This document shows, piece after piece, positions 45,590 to 54,662 of a DNA stretch of 64,000 nucleotides. How positions within the stretch are numbered: the first letter of the stretch is position 1; every line of letters starts with the position of its first letter. The translations under genes were made by a program, and so were the position numbers. The notes under the pieces are model-generated. The model saw nothing but the letters and a program-made list of their open reading frames with translations, ran no database searches and was not told the origin of the DNA. The DNA lies in the NCBI GenBank assembly GCA_026182355.1, contig JAPFBL010000068.1:8469001-8533000 (forward strand). Reading direction: 5' to 3'. This DNA comes from Hermatobates lingyangjiaoensis. Taxonomy: Eukaryota; Arthropoda; Insecta; Hemiptera; Hermatobatidae.

Positions 45590-45640
45590 AACTCTCGTTG
45601 CCAACGTTTCGGTTTTATTTAAAACCTTTTTCATAGGCCT
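45590..45640 (-). ncRNA. Family B hammerhead-like motif (non-canonical core)
   Basis: Exact inverse of 45770-45820; see that entry. Confidence 0.45.
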
Positions 45641-45769
45641 ACAAACAAAGGATAATAAGAAATCACATATCAACATCAAACATATACACAATATGAAAAT
45701 GGATTATCCATTTTCATATTGTGTATATGTTTGATGTTGATATGTGATTTCTTATTATCCTTTGTTTGT

Positions 45770-45820
45770 AGGCCTATGAAAAAGGTTTTAAATAAAACCG
45801 AAACGTTGGCAACGAGAGTT
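45770..45820 (+). ncRNA. Family B hammerhead-like motif (non-canonical core)
   Basis: CCTATGA (45773-45779) stands where CTGATGA is expected. A perfect stem II GGTTTTA/TAAAACC (45784-45790, 45793-45799) follows, then GAAA (45800-45803), palindromic ACGT and T (45807). U4 and G5 of the canonical core are both changed, and the same CCTATGA appears in the copies at 30779 and 48716. That means the change predates their spread. Either the family spreads without catalysis or the fold does something else. Confidence 0.45.
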
Positions 45821-45869
45821 TGATTTTTTATCCTGGAAAATTGACCGAACCCCGATTAGAGAACACACC

Positions 45870-45893
45870 TATATATATATATATATATATATT
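45870..45893. repeat. (TA)n microsatellite
   Basis: About 12 TA units joined to the family B palindrome. Confidence 0.92.
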
Positions 45894-45899
45894 ATTATT

Positions 45900-46060
45900 A
45901 TCAAGAAAACGATCCACAAAGACAACAAACGTTTCAGAGTATAGGTATTAAGTTAACAGAATAATACACTTACAGTCTCTAAGTTTTGGTTTTACCGTCA
46001 TTAGTAGAAAAGAGATAGGGACACCTACCATTGCGCATTTTTGAAGCGACGGTTGGGGAG
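45900..46060 (-). mobile_element. Family C PLE terminal relic
   Basis: CGATCCACAAAGACAACAAACG, CACTTACAGTCTCTAAG, TTTTACCGTCATTAGTAG and AAAAGAGATAGGGA follow the order of the family C left arm (38812-38933). Core boxes are decayed and the inverted partner arm is not evident. Confidence 0.55.
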
Positions 46061-46099
46061 CTTCAACTATCGTTCCCAAGTACCATGGTGATATGTCTT

Positions 46100-46155
46100 C
46101 TCGTCATATGATGATATTTGATGTCCTCGTCATCAGGAAGATGAGGACATCAAAA
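46100..46155 (-). ncRNA. Family E hammerhead-like relic
   Basis: Minus strand: CTTC then CTGATGA (46136-46130), extra C, degraded stem II GAGGACATC, AAA, palindromic ATAT, C. Consistent with the family E copy at 38163. An extra hairpin (GATGTCCTC/GAGGACATC) overlaps the site and would compete with the ribozyme fold. Confidence 0.45.
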
Positions 46156-46199
46156 TTCCTCAAGAACACAAAGAGTGTTCTTTGTGTCAATATGGTTTA

Positions 46200-48590
46200 T
46201 TATATATATTTATACATTACGTATATATGCATATATAATAGGACTTTACAATAAACATGTGAAAAAAACTACTTGGCTTACTCGCATTTCATGGGTTTTA
46301 ATTAAACACTTTTAAAAGAATGAACAAATAAAGTAATAGTATAATAAATTTAGTTATTGATTCATTTTATTTTTTAAAAATATATTTATTTCTTAAAAGG
46401 AAACTAGGGAAATTTTCAGTGAGATGGGACTTCAATAATTCATAAGTACTATTGTCGGTAAGATGATAGAAAAATTTTACATTTTCAAAATGTAATCAAT
46501 CATATCTATTAAACATATGAATCCCAACTTATCAGTTTTTGCTACATTTATTACTTCATATTATTGGTTGTTATAAACTTTGAATGAATACATTAGAAAA
46601 ATAAATAGTGGTTTGCAGAATATCTATGAAAGAAGCCTTTACATAGGACAGCATGTAAAGGTTGACAAGCACACACGGGATCTGACTGTTCGCAACCAAA
46701 ACTCTAGTCATGTGTTTATCCTGTTAAGGAAAAGGGTAAACAATTAATTTCAAAATAAAAGATTATTCTATACCAAATAACAGAGAAAAAAATAAAAGCG
46801 CTAAGGAACTGTTGGCACGATTGGTATTGATATGTTTTCTTTCTGTTATTTTATGAACCTGTTACTGCATGACTAGTTCACTTTCTGAGATGGCTATAAC
46901 TCGTAGTTACATTGTCACTGTTGAAGTTACTGCTGGGATGGAGGCAGGTAGGGTTTCAGACTGCAGCGATGCAGTCTAGTTTGGTCAGCAGGATCAATGA
47001 TCAGTTGCGCCGACTAATGGTGCCAGTAATATTTAAAGCATTCATTTTATTCTTCGACTAACAAATCTCTGCACAATTGCTTGTTTATAAGTTTGAACGA
47101 AACTACTTACTAATATATTAAATAATAAAGATTGTTCTAAGATAGCTATAACTTGTTTATATTTATTCATCATTATTAGTTCGTTTATAGTATCACATTA
47201 CAACTTGCTCAGGAGAAAAAAGTACCAGTTTTGATCAAAATTCAATGCTTATGACACCAATTTGATAGCAGTATAATATATGTTTTTATTTTGAAAACAT
47301 GAATATTTATTTTTATGATAAAAATTATTCTTGGAAAGTTTCTTGAAAAATTGAGAATACATACACAAAATGACTAGCGATTATGTTATTTTATAAGCCT
47401 TTTACAACCCAATGATATATTTAGTATAGAAACAATTAAATACACAGATAGATGTCCAAAAATAAAAGTAAACATAAAATTACAGCTGAAGTTCAAATTA
47501 AACAATAACTAATATTACTTGAAGTTGAAGTATAATTAACTGACTAAACCATTAATAACTGTACCGTCAAAGTGTCTAGTAAAGTGACCTTCCAGCTAGA
47601 ACTGAATATTAAGCATCCCATTATACATGGGATTATAGTTGAAAAAAAAAACTATAGATCAGTTATCAAAACTCCACTGATTGATCTTTGACTTAGGACT
47701 GAAAATTAATAGACGCTAAACCACAGATGTAGGGTATAATTATAAAAGAATTTTTATTGAATGTTTTTATTTTATGTTGGGCTTGTTTTATTTTCATATC
47801 TCCAGACAGTTAAAGGGATCCCTCTAGCTGAAAGTGCTCTCCAGCTTCATCTACCTACTGTTAATTGTCACCAGAGATAATGATGTATCTAACGAAAGTA
47901 ACATTTCTGAAAAACACAAAAACCACAAATTATTTACACGCTAAAAAAACGTAAGTTACTGAATAGTTCATTAACTTAAAGTTCAAACAAAAATACATAC
48001 TCATTAATCGAATTTTTTTTTAATTTTCTTTACAGTTCCAGCTTTTAGTCCAGAAATTTAGTCGATTTATCTTATATTCCCTAAGAGATTGCTGTACAAC
48101 TTATCTGTTCTGGTTTTCCAGTGATGATAGTATTTTTCAATTTTGATTATATTCTGATGACATTTTGAAGCTTGTTTCCTCACTTAGTAAGCTCATTACT
48201 TTTCATTTTCGTCTTTCGAAGCTCTAAATATTAGTAACGGTTTATTTAAGCTCGACTCTAGTATTGACTAGGGTAATAGCTTTATATACGAGGGTCGACA
48301 GCTAGCAGATAGTTTGTTATACTTATTTCTCCCTGTAGTCCTTTGTTTACCCTGACATCCATTCCCACGGCCTTTTTTCTCTTTCCTACATTGCACAACT
48401 TTTAAAATACCCCTCTTGCCTCTCACTCTTCTCAACCCCACACCAGACATTTCTATATCACACATTTCAGTATTAGTCGACTCTCACAAAGACTACCTGT
48501 TTTAGCTTGCAAAATGTTAGGCACTGTTTGATTTCTTACTGTGACTTGGACGTTGATTTTTATTTTGAGTGTTTATTGTGAAATCTTTAT
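46200..48590. other. Unannotated AT-rich DNA
   Basis: No element or gene identified. A small islet at 46905-47030 (GCTGGGATGGAGGCAGGTAG) is GC-richer. Confidence 0.4.
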
Positions 48591-48595
48591 ATATA

Positions 48596-48760
48596 TTGAT
48601 AAAAGTATCGACCGTGGAATAGAAACAAAACTAAAGTTTATTGGGACTCGGTGAGTTCTTCAGGTTCAAATTAAACTCTTATTGCCAACGTTTCGGTTTT
48701 TATTTAAAACCTTTTTCATAGGTAGAAGTATAAATTTTGAAACAGAAAAACTAAGTATCA
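48596..48760 (-). mobile_element. Family B PLE terminal unit, near full length, single arm
   Basis: Contains in order TATCGACCGTGGAATAGAA, AAACTAAAGTTTAT, GACTCGGTGAGTTCTTCAGG, CTCTTATTGCCAACG, TTTCGG, a TTTTTATTTAAAACC hairpin and TTTTTCATAGG. That is the complete family B terminus on the minus strand. The TA-rich stretch before it contains GTGAAATCTTTATATATA, the family A tail. Confidence 0.78.
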
Positions 48761-48914
48761 CATTATAAAACAGTTCAGTGTCTTTTGAATGAACTTCAAA
48801 GTGTCATTTGAATGAACTTCAATGTGTTCATTCAGACTACGGTTGTTGTTAAAATCCACATACTATTTTCCTTTATAAAATAATTTGTAAAAGGAAAATA
48901 ATTTGTTTGTAAGT

Positions 48915-49115
48915 GTAAAGAAACACACTTACAAACTCAAATTTTTGGGCAATCCGTCTTCTGGAGAAAATAGGAATGGAGACCAGCACGTAGTAGACCC
49001 AACGGCAAGTAACTCGAATGTGTTTGTTCTCCCTTTCTCTTTTCTCCTGATGACGGATTGACCGATAATTCTAGTTTGTAAGTATGTCTCTTTACTCTGT
49101 GTGTTACTCTTCTTT
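48915..49115. mobile_element. Family C head-to-head unit, diverged
   Basis: Left arm 48919-49012 (ACACACTTACAAACTC, GGGCAATCCGTCTTC) and right arm 49021-49115 are diverged inverses. Plus-strand core: CTGATGA (49047-49053), extra C, GG/CC, GATA in place of GAAA, palindromic AATT, C. A TA tract follows at 49169. Confidence 0.7.
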
Positions 49116-49168
49116 GATTTCGAACTCGTATTGCGTCCGTTTGGATCGTCTTTCCGTTTATTTAATGC

Positions 49169-49195
49169 ATATATATATATATATATATATATATA
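49169..49195. repeat. (TA)n microsatellite
   Basis: About 13 TA units. Confidence 0.92.
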
Positions 49196-49255
49196 CTTAA
49201 AAAATTTACTGTAAGTAAATATATATTGGTTGCTAATTTGTTTAACTTGTCATGA

Positions 49256-49395
49256 TATGTTAACAAAACTGGTAAAGTTGAGAAATCTCTGGACAAAATA
49301 ATCAAAAAATTAGAGACAGTTAGTAAAAAAGTAGTAAATGCAGAGGCTGCTGAATATTTCAATTCAACATGTTTAAAAGAAGATTTTCTGTCTAC
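49256..49395 (+). pseudogene. Penelope-like element, N-terminal ORF fragment
   Basis: Open plus-strand frame reading SLDKIIKKLETVSKKV, then NAEAAEYFNSTCL and LLSTYTN-like FLSTYTNI. A basic helix with repeated K-x-L/I, followed by an EYFN-x-x-CL-x-x-x-LLPKYTNI-type block, is what I know of the region preceding the reverse transcriptase in Penelope-like elements. The frame then runs into a TA tract and a family B fragment, so the reverse transcriptase is missing. It lies 380 bp upstream of the endonuclease fragment in the same orientation, but family B sequence lies between them. The call rests on motif memory only. Confidence 0.45.
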
Positions 49396-49420
49396 CTATA
49401 CAAATATATTATATATATAT

Positions 49421-49470
49421 ATTGATAAATGTATCGACCTTGAAATAGAAACAAAATTAAAATTTATCAA
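49421..49470 (-). mobile_element. Family B PLE terminal fragment
   Basis: ATTGATAAATGTATCGACCT, TGAAATAGAAACAAAA and AAATTTATCAAG match 48596-48641. Truncated after about 50 bp. Confidence 0.65.
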
Positions 49471-49644
49471 GTGTTGGTGATAAACTGTATTTTCTATATG
49501 TATTGCTGTAATTTTTGTAGCAGTCCTTCCTTGACACACACATTATTTAAAATGACACCAAACTTAGTTGATACCTTTTTTCTTAACAAGGTTCTCTATT
49601 TTTTGACTATACAATATGTACTACTCAATACAGTACACCTCCCA

Positions 49645-49690
49645 TAGTGGACATGTTTTGAATGATCAACATTAATCATCAGGACGTAAA
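49645..49690 (-). ncRNA. Family H hammerhead-like motif, left arm
   Basis: Minus strand: GTC, CTGATGA (49682-49676), extra T, stem II TAATG/CATTC with loop TTGAT (first pair lost), AAAA in place of GAAA, palindromic ACATGT (49656-49651), C. G12 is mutated. Confidence 0.6.
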
Positions 49691-49772
49691 TAACTTCTTC
49701 AATGAGTTTTCTGGTTTATTAAATATGCAAAATGAAGACAGTAAAGGCAGTTTTTCTTCAAGTTTAAGATAA

Positions 49773-50231
49773 GCTGGTTGTCACTTCTTCCGAATTGACC
49801 TGTATTCGAAACAACACATGCTTCATGAAAGAGTATTCAAAGACAGTGTAAGAAATGTCAGCTGTCAAAACTTAAATGAAAAAATAACACTGGTCGGATA
49901 CTATAAATGCCCACCTGTGAGTAGCCTGTTTATAAAACATAAGAACCAAGTCAAAAGCTCACCTTTAAAGGAAACAAATCTAGTATACGAGTATGCATGT
50001 ACTAATGGGGACTGTGAAACCCAAAAACACTCCAACATTGGTATGACTACCACCTCCCTATCAAGAAGCCTCACCATGCACATAATGGCCGGTGCACACG
50101 AAAAATATATGCAAGACAAACTGGTTATAAATACTAAAATAATAAATACAGAAAGTAACAATTATAAACTGAGGATTTTAGAGGCTATAATAATTCAAAA
50201 ACTGAAGTCACTAAAAATATATTCAAGTTGA
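49773..50231 (+). CDS. Penelope-like element GIY-YIG endonuclease domain (partial, decayed)
   Basis: The frame is open from a stop at 49770; the ATG at 49818 is internal rather than a true start. Before it the frame reads FFRIDLYSKQHMLHERVF. The endonuclease part follows: LVYEYACTNGDCE (first GIY-like strand plus a C-x5-C pair), HSNIGMT (YIG box with Tyr replaced by Asn), LSRSLTMH (catalytic Arg region) and YKLRILEAIII with the conserved Glu. The family nicks target DNA for reverse transcription. A few residues seem to be missing between MQDK and NTKI. The Y-to-N change and the absence of reverse transcriptase mean no activity is expected. Codons end at the TGA at 50229. Confidence 0.85.
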   Translation, partial: AGCHFFRIDLYSKQHMLHERVFKDSVRNVSCQNLNEKITLVGYYKCPPVSSLFIKHKNQVKSSPLKETNLVYEYACTNGDCETQKHSNIGMTTTSLSRSLTMHIMAGAHEKYMQDKLVINTKIINTESNNYKLRILEAIIIQKLKSLKIYSS

Positions 50232-50424
50232 AAATAATAGCCCAATCTTAAAGCTCTTTATTTCACATCAAGGACATCCAAAAACACTTGCAGGTAGTAA
50301 CTCAGACCGAGAGGCCACTACCCCATAGGATTAACGACCAACTTATTGTAAACTTGAAGAAAAACAAACCTACTGTCTTCACTTGGCATATATAATAAAC
50401 CAGAAAATTCAATCAAGAAGTTAT

Positions 50425-50472
50425 TCACGTCCTGACGATGAATGTTGATCATTCTAAACATGCTGACTATAG
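50425..50472 (+). ncRNA. Family H hammerhead-like motif, right arm
   Basis: GTC, CTGACGA (50432-50438), extra T, perfect stem II GAATG/CATTC with loop TTGAT (50440-50454), TAAA in place of GAAA, ACATGC, then TGAC that can close stem I with GTC. One core change (G12 to T) and one palindrome change. Confidence 0.62.
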
Positions 50473-50575
50473 GAGATGTACTTTATTGTGTAGTATATAT
50501 TGCATAGTTCAAAAATTGAGCAACTTGTTAAGAAACAGGTTTAGCTAAGTTTGGTGTCATTTTCAATATATGTAT

Positions 50576-50598
50576 AATATATATATATATATATATAT
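50576..50598. repeat. (TA)n microsatellite
   Basis: TA tract at the 3' edge of the PLE right arm (about 10 bp after it). Confidence 0.9.
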
Positions 50599-50611
50599 CC
50601 ATATATAAAAA

Positions 50612-50700
50612 GCTTCCACAATCAAAACGTAAAACGACAATCAACGTCGTTTTACCGGAGCAAGCGGTCTTCATCGGAGTTAAAACGTAACTTCAATCAC
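50612..50700 (-). mobile_element. Family A-like PLE terminal unit
   Basis: Between two TA tracts. Minus strand: AACT, CCGATGA (50677-50671; U4 changed to C), extra A, GACCG/CGGT stem II with loop CTTGCTC, TAAA, ACGACGT-like end. Stem II is shared with family A, but the stem III palindrome differs, so it may be a subfamily. The family A tail AAAGATTTCACATAAACATG follows at 50762. Confidence 0.6.
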
Positions 50701-51059
50701 TATTTAGTCGTCTCATAGAATTTTATTTTTTCCTACTTCATTTTTCATTATATATATATATAAAGATTTCACATAAACATGAGACTTTGTAAGCATATGC
50801 TGGAATATAATAAATAAGAGAAAGTTCAAATAAGAAACTTTCTAAGTCGAAAGGGAAAAAGCCCATGGGGGATTGTGAGATTTCACAAAACCCTTACATT
50901 CAAGCATTTGACGTCAAGATTAAACCCATTACAAAGCTATTCTTATCCCTTATTCCAGTTTAATCCGAGACCGCTTTTCTTTTCCAAATCTTCTATCACC
51001 ATTGATTTTACTAGCCATAATATTAAAATTATTGAAAAAAAATGGTATATATATATATG

Positions 51060-52425
51060 TAAACAGATTTACCTTAATGACTAATATTAACTTGATTTAT
51101 GTTGGTTTTGTTTTAAAATATGTATACATGCATATTTAAAATTTGAACTAGCCTAACCCAAATGTATGTAGTTGACTCAATAAATTACAAGAAACACACA
51201 ACGGAACATAACATATTTACTATAATCAATATATTGAACAACACTTCACTCTTAAGAGAAAACTAGAAGAGGGTATGAAGATGGGCTGACGTTCCAGGTG
51301 AACAGTCATTTACTATGACGTATATTGTACCCCTAAGGGCTCTAACTGGGCTAATTTCTCGCTTAAAATGAGATGACGGGTCCAGTTAAGAATTTAAGTT
51401 TGCCTGGTCACAGCTGTGTTTGAGGTATGCGTGGTTTGAGCCGTTGCTGCCATCTCATCATTGAGCATCCCATGGATGTATTTGACGGTTTGAGATCAAA
51501 CCACTATTCTGTAGGCTTTATCTGAATTCGTTCAAGTTCTGCAGACCTGTTTTTTTATAATTAACTTCTCTTGAGTTTTACATAGACTATTAGAGAGAAA
51601 GAAATTTTGATTTCCTCGTAAATCCGGACTTTACCGTTTCTTTATGTGAGTAACACATCGCCAAGGAGATAGTCATTTGGAGCTCCCCCCCCCCCCCCCC
51701 CATAGTCACTTTCCAGAAGAGAAAGACAATTTACTGCAATGAAAAAAATGAGGGTTAAATTTTTTCTTACCGGCCACAACTTCGTAAAAACTGCATGATA
51801 GGCGCTGAATAACTTTAAATAGGTCAATGCAAAGTGGATGCAGTTCCTTCCGATTAAGTTTATTTATGTTTTCAATGTAAACCATATCTCCTACCTAAAA
51901 GTATATTCTCGGTGATTTTTATCTATTATTTTCTTATTTACTTTGTAGCAGCAACACTGGAGTGGGCCAGTGAGAATTCAGGTGATTGCCTGATAGAATC
52001 GAGACGATTCAAACGTCTCGAGACTTCATGCACGGCTTGCATTCTTTAAGGGGTTTTCACCGTTGCTTTAGTCAGATCATTAATGTTTTAATATCAATCC
52101 CTTTATGTGTGTTATTATGTATATTGTGCGGGGTCGTTTCACATGTATTGTATAAAAAATACATCACATTATAAATATCTTGTAAAATTATTAAAATAGA
52201 TACAAGTGCCTGTTTTGTTTTTGTTTGTTATTTTCATTAAGGGATAAGCAGTTAACATCTTTGAGTGGTGAAATATCAACTGTTTCCCAAATAGAAGGTA
52301 CGAGGATGGACATTTCGTTGAGATCTGGACAGAGCCATTGTATCAGCCATTGTATTACCTTTGTAATGTATTGTATTATTCAAACATTATATTTTTTCAT
52401 CAAGTGTTTTCAAACAATTTTTTTA
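51060..52425. other. Mixed DNA with no classified element
   Basis: A moderately GC-rich stretch at 51270-51500 (GGGCTGACGTTCC, GGTCACAGCTGTG) does not match anything I recognise. It could be part of an LTR belonging to the gypsy relic downstream. Confidence 0.35.
51685..51701. repeat. C17 homopolymer
   Basis: Seventeen consecutive C residues, unusual in this AT-rich setting. Confidence 0.95.
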
Positions 52426-52429
52426 ACGA

Positions 52430-53350
52430 GCATTATATGCTCATGCCATGTGTGACAACTATTAAAATGTCATCAATAAAATTAACACAGAGTCCTTCTA
52501 AGCTATTTCTGCAAATAATATTTGATATTCTCTGAATTATGGTCAAATATACATATTTGAGGCTGAATGTCTGTACTTTAAACATAAATTTACCATATTT
52601 TGTAATGAAATTAGTTTTTTCGCTATCCTCCATTTTCAGTAAGATTCACCAAAAAGCTAAGTTTATGTCAATAACAGTGAAGTATTTATAATTTACGGTC
52701 TTATCAATAATATCGTGAATAGTCGGAAACGGGTAGCATTCAGAAATAATTAGTTTATTATTTTTTCGAAGATCAATACGTAATTTTTTTTACATTCGTC
52801 GTTTTTAAATGCTAGGGTGACGGGTGAAGCATAGGGCGAGTCTGACTCCTCACTCAAATCTGCTTCTAATAGTTTACGAATTTGATATTTATTTCTTCTT
52901 CATCTGGCATGGAACATTTATATTGGAGAGCTGTAACGTATACAGCTTATTCACGAATAAGTTTGATTTCTGCCTGTTCTGAACTTACTCTGTCGACGTC
53001 AAATTATCTCCAGCAACTATATGTTTATACTTCTCGATGAGTTCTGACAATGATTTTCGTTCATTTTCATCGGTAATATGTTGCAGATCTGCGGTGTATG
53101 CTGCCATCGGTAAACCCTTATTAAAGTTTATTTCTGTGATATCTGTAGTTGATCTGTCAATTTTTTTAGAAATGTTAAACTACTCATCCTGAATTAGTTG
53201 AAATCGTTGGATGGCATCCGTTTCCAATATGAAGTCATAATTAAAATTGTTAGGATTTGCTACAAATACGTTTAAAAAATTGTTTATGTCTCCAATAGTC
53301 AGGGTAAGATTAACCCGTACTTGTGTAAAATCGGTTCCAATTTTACAAAA
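52430..53350 (-). pseudogene. Ty3/gypsy retrotransposon pol relic (protease end to reverse transcriptase)
   Basis: Minus strand, in order: the protease C-terminal region (GDINNFLNVFVANPNN, FNYDFIL, DAIQRFQLIQDE near 53170-53310), a linker (MAAYTADLQHITDENERKSL), a PYRCS-like segment, SDSPYASPVTLAFKND (52800-52850), a degraded NKLI-type block, FTVIDINLAFW (52648-52681, the motif A aspartate), EKTNFITKYGKFMFKV and finally NFIDDILIVVTHG (52450-52490). That last block is the catalytic DD box of reverse transcriptase. Order and spacing match Ty3/gypsy pol. At least four stops and several frame changes are seen. RNase H and integrase are not found below 52430. Confidence 0.82.
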
Positions 53351-54170
53351 TTCGTTATGTTTTTAGCAAGCTTTGCACTTTTTTGTTGAATATTACAAAA
53401 AAGAATATTACATATATTCTATAGTAATTTTCTTTATCAACTTTTGGTTGACAATAATACTAATGTATGGGAAGAAAAATATCATCACTTGTCCTTTCTG
53501 TCAAAGACTTGTTTAGATTCAATAGTTGTTTTTCCTAATTCATTGCACAGGTTCTAATTTTTCTTTAAATAAAATAATATCAATATAAAGGATCCTTGGA
53601 ATTTAAAAATTCCATTAAATATCAGGGAATACCGGAAAGATACCGTTTAGTTTCGTTAGACGTTAGTTCTACATATACAAAATCCTGTTAGACTTTATAG
53701 ACTATGTAGCTAATTATTGTATTTTTTATTGCCTATTAGAAGGATTGTGATCTTTTGATCTGAAAATGCAGCAGAACTAATTTCATTCATTGAAAAAAAA
53801 AAAAAGAGTTGAAGAAGCGTTTGGAAGCTGGTAAAACTAATTAGACATTTTAATGGCAACCTAAGATAGTTAATAAACTTCAACAAAAAAACATCATTAA
53901 GGTACGGGCCAAACCATATTTCTTTTGCTCATTATTTTATGTATCAAAAAGTCAAGGGGATTTATATCAAACTTAATAAGTGAAGATAATACTAAAACTT
54001 AATAAAAGTGTTGTAACTATGTTAGACTGTGATTTTATCATAGTAAAACTTGGTTTATTTATAAAGTTAACAATTTTGAACTTGGTTTTGATGGTTATAA
54101 TGTTAATAGATACGACAGAAATACCACGTATCTCAGACTGCTGGTGTTTCAGTCACTGTTAAAAAGAGTT
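53350..54170. other. AT-rich DNA upstream of the gypsy relic
   Basis: May contain more of the decayed element (gag or protease), but I cannot support any motif. Confidence 0.35.
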
Positions 54171-54504
54171 TACCATCTTTGCAATTAACCACTAAATATA
54201 TCAATATTGAACAAATGTATATATTGGTTGATTTTCAAAACAGTGATTATATATTGGATACGCCTAAATTCCACCGAAGTAAAAACCCGATATCTAACAG
54301 TAGTTATGTGATGAAGTTGAAAATGTCCGCTTACAACATTTCAAGTCTCAGTTTATTTTATTTGGTGACTTGTCAAACTTCATCAGGGCCGTCAATACAT
54401 CAGCTCTTTTTTATTGAATTCATGGATTTCGTCATTACCACAGAGGTTAGTATTATTAATATTGGAACTATAATATACTGTCTTACCTCGTACACTGCTG
54501 CTGA

Positions 54505-54546
54505 AGCTCTTTGACCGGTTTCGGGTGTCACCCATCATCAACAAGA
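54505..54546 (-). ncRNA. Family I hammerhead-like motif
   Basis: Minus strand: TTGATGA (54541-54535; C3 changed to T), extra T, perfect stem II GGGT/ACCC with loop GAC, GAAA (54522-54519), palindromic ACCGGT (54519-54514), C at the cleavage position (54513). Stem I can pair CTT with AAG beyond one mismatch. One core change. Confidence 0.6.
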
Positions 54547-54561
54547 AAAGATCATTTCTTG

Positions 54562-54600
54562 TTGAAGAAGGGTGACACCCGAAAGCGGTCCGAGAGCTTC
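54562..54600 (+). ncRNA. Family I hammerhead-like motif, partner copy
   Basis: TTGAAGA (54562-54568), extra A, GGGT/ACCC stem II, GAAA (54581-54584), AGCGGT (palindrome with one change), C. Confidence 0.55.
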
Positions 54601-54662
54601 AGCAGCAGTGTACGAGGTAAGACTGTATCTTCGTTATTGGTAAACGTTCGTCTACTTTAATT

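Larger units (their letters stand above)
45540..45870. mobile_element. Family B palindrome, perfect 163 bp arms
   Basis: Arms 45540-45702 and 45708-45870 read as exact inverses around the 5 bp spacer ATTAT. A TA tract directly abuts the right end and another (45489-45503) lies near the left end. Each arm contains the family B hammerhead-like motif. It is the largest perfect palindrome in the window and the type copy of the family. Confidence 0.93.
49549..50565 (+). mobile_element. Penelope-like element with inverted ribozyme arms
   Basis: Left arm 49549-49781 and right arm 50335-50565 are diverged inverted copies (AATGACACCAAACTTAG against CTAAGTTTGGTGTCATT; TACACCTCC-ATAGT against ACTATAGGAGATGTA; GTTTTTCTTCAAG against CTTGAAGAAAAAC). 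Between them lies the GIY-YIG endonuclease part of the PLE ORF. Each arm holds a family H hammerhead motif, minus strand in the left and plus strand in the right. The right arm is the natural 3' tail of the element and the left arm an inverted copy of it. This matches the known PLE habit of carrying an inverted terminal copy at the 5' side of a truncated element. Confidence 0.82.
54475..54627. mobile_element. Family I head-to-head ribozyme palindrome
   Basis: Arms of about 73 bp (54475-54548 and 54555-54627) with few mismatches and a 6 bp centre. Both arms carry CTTACCTCGTACACTGCTGC or its inverse and one hammerhead-like motif each. It lies about 35 bp upstream of an endonuclease relic. Confidence 0.82.
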
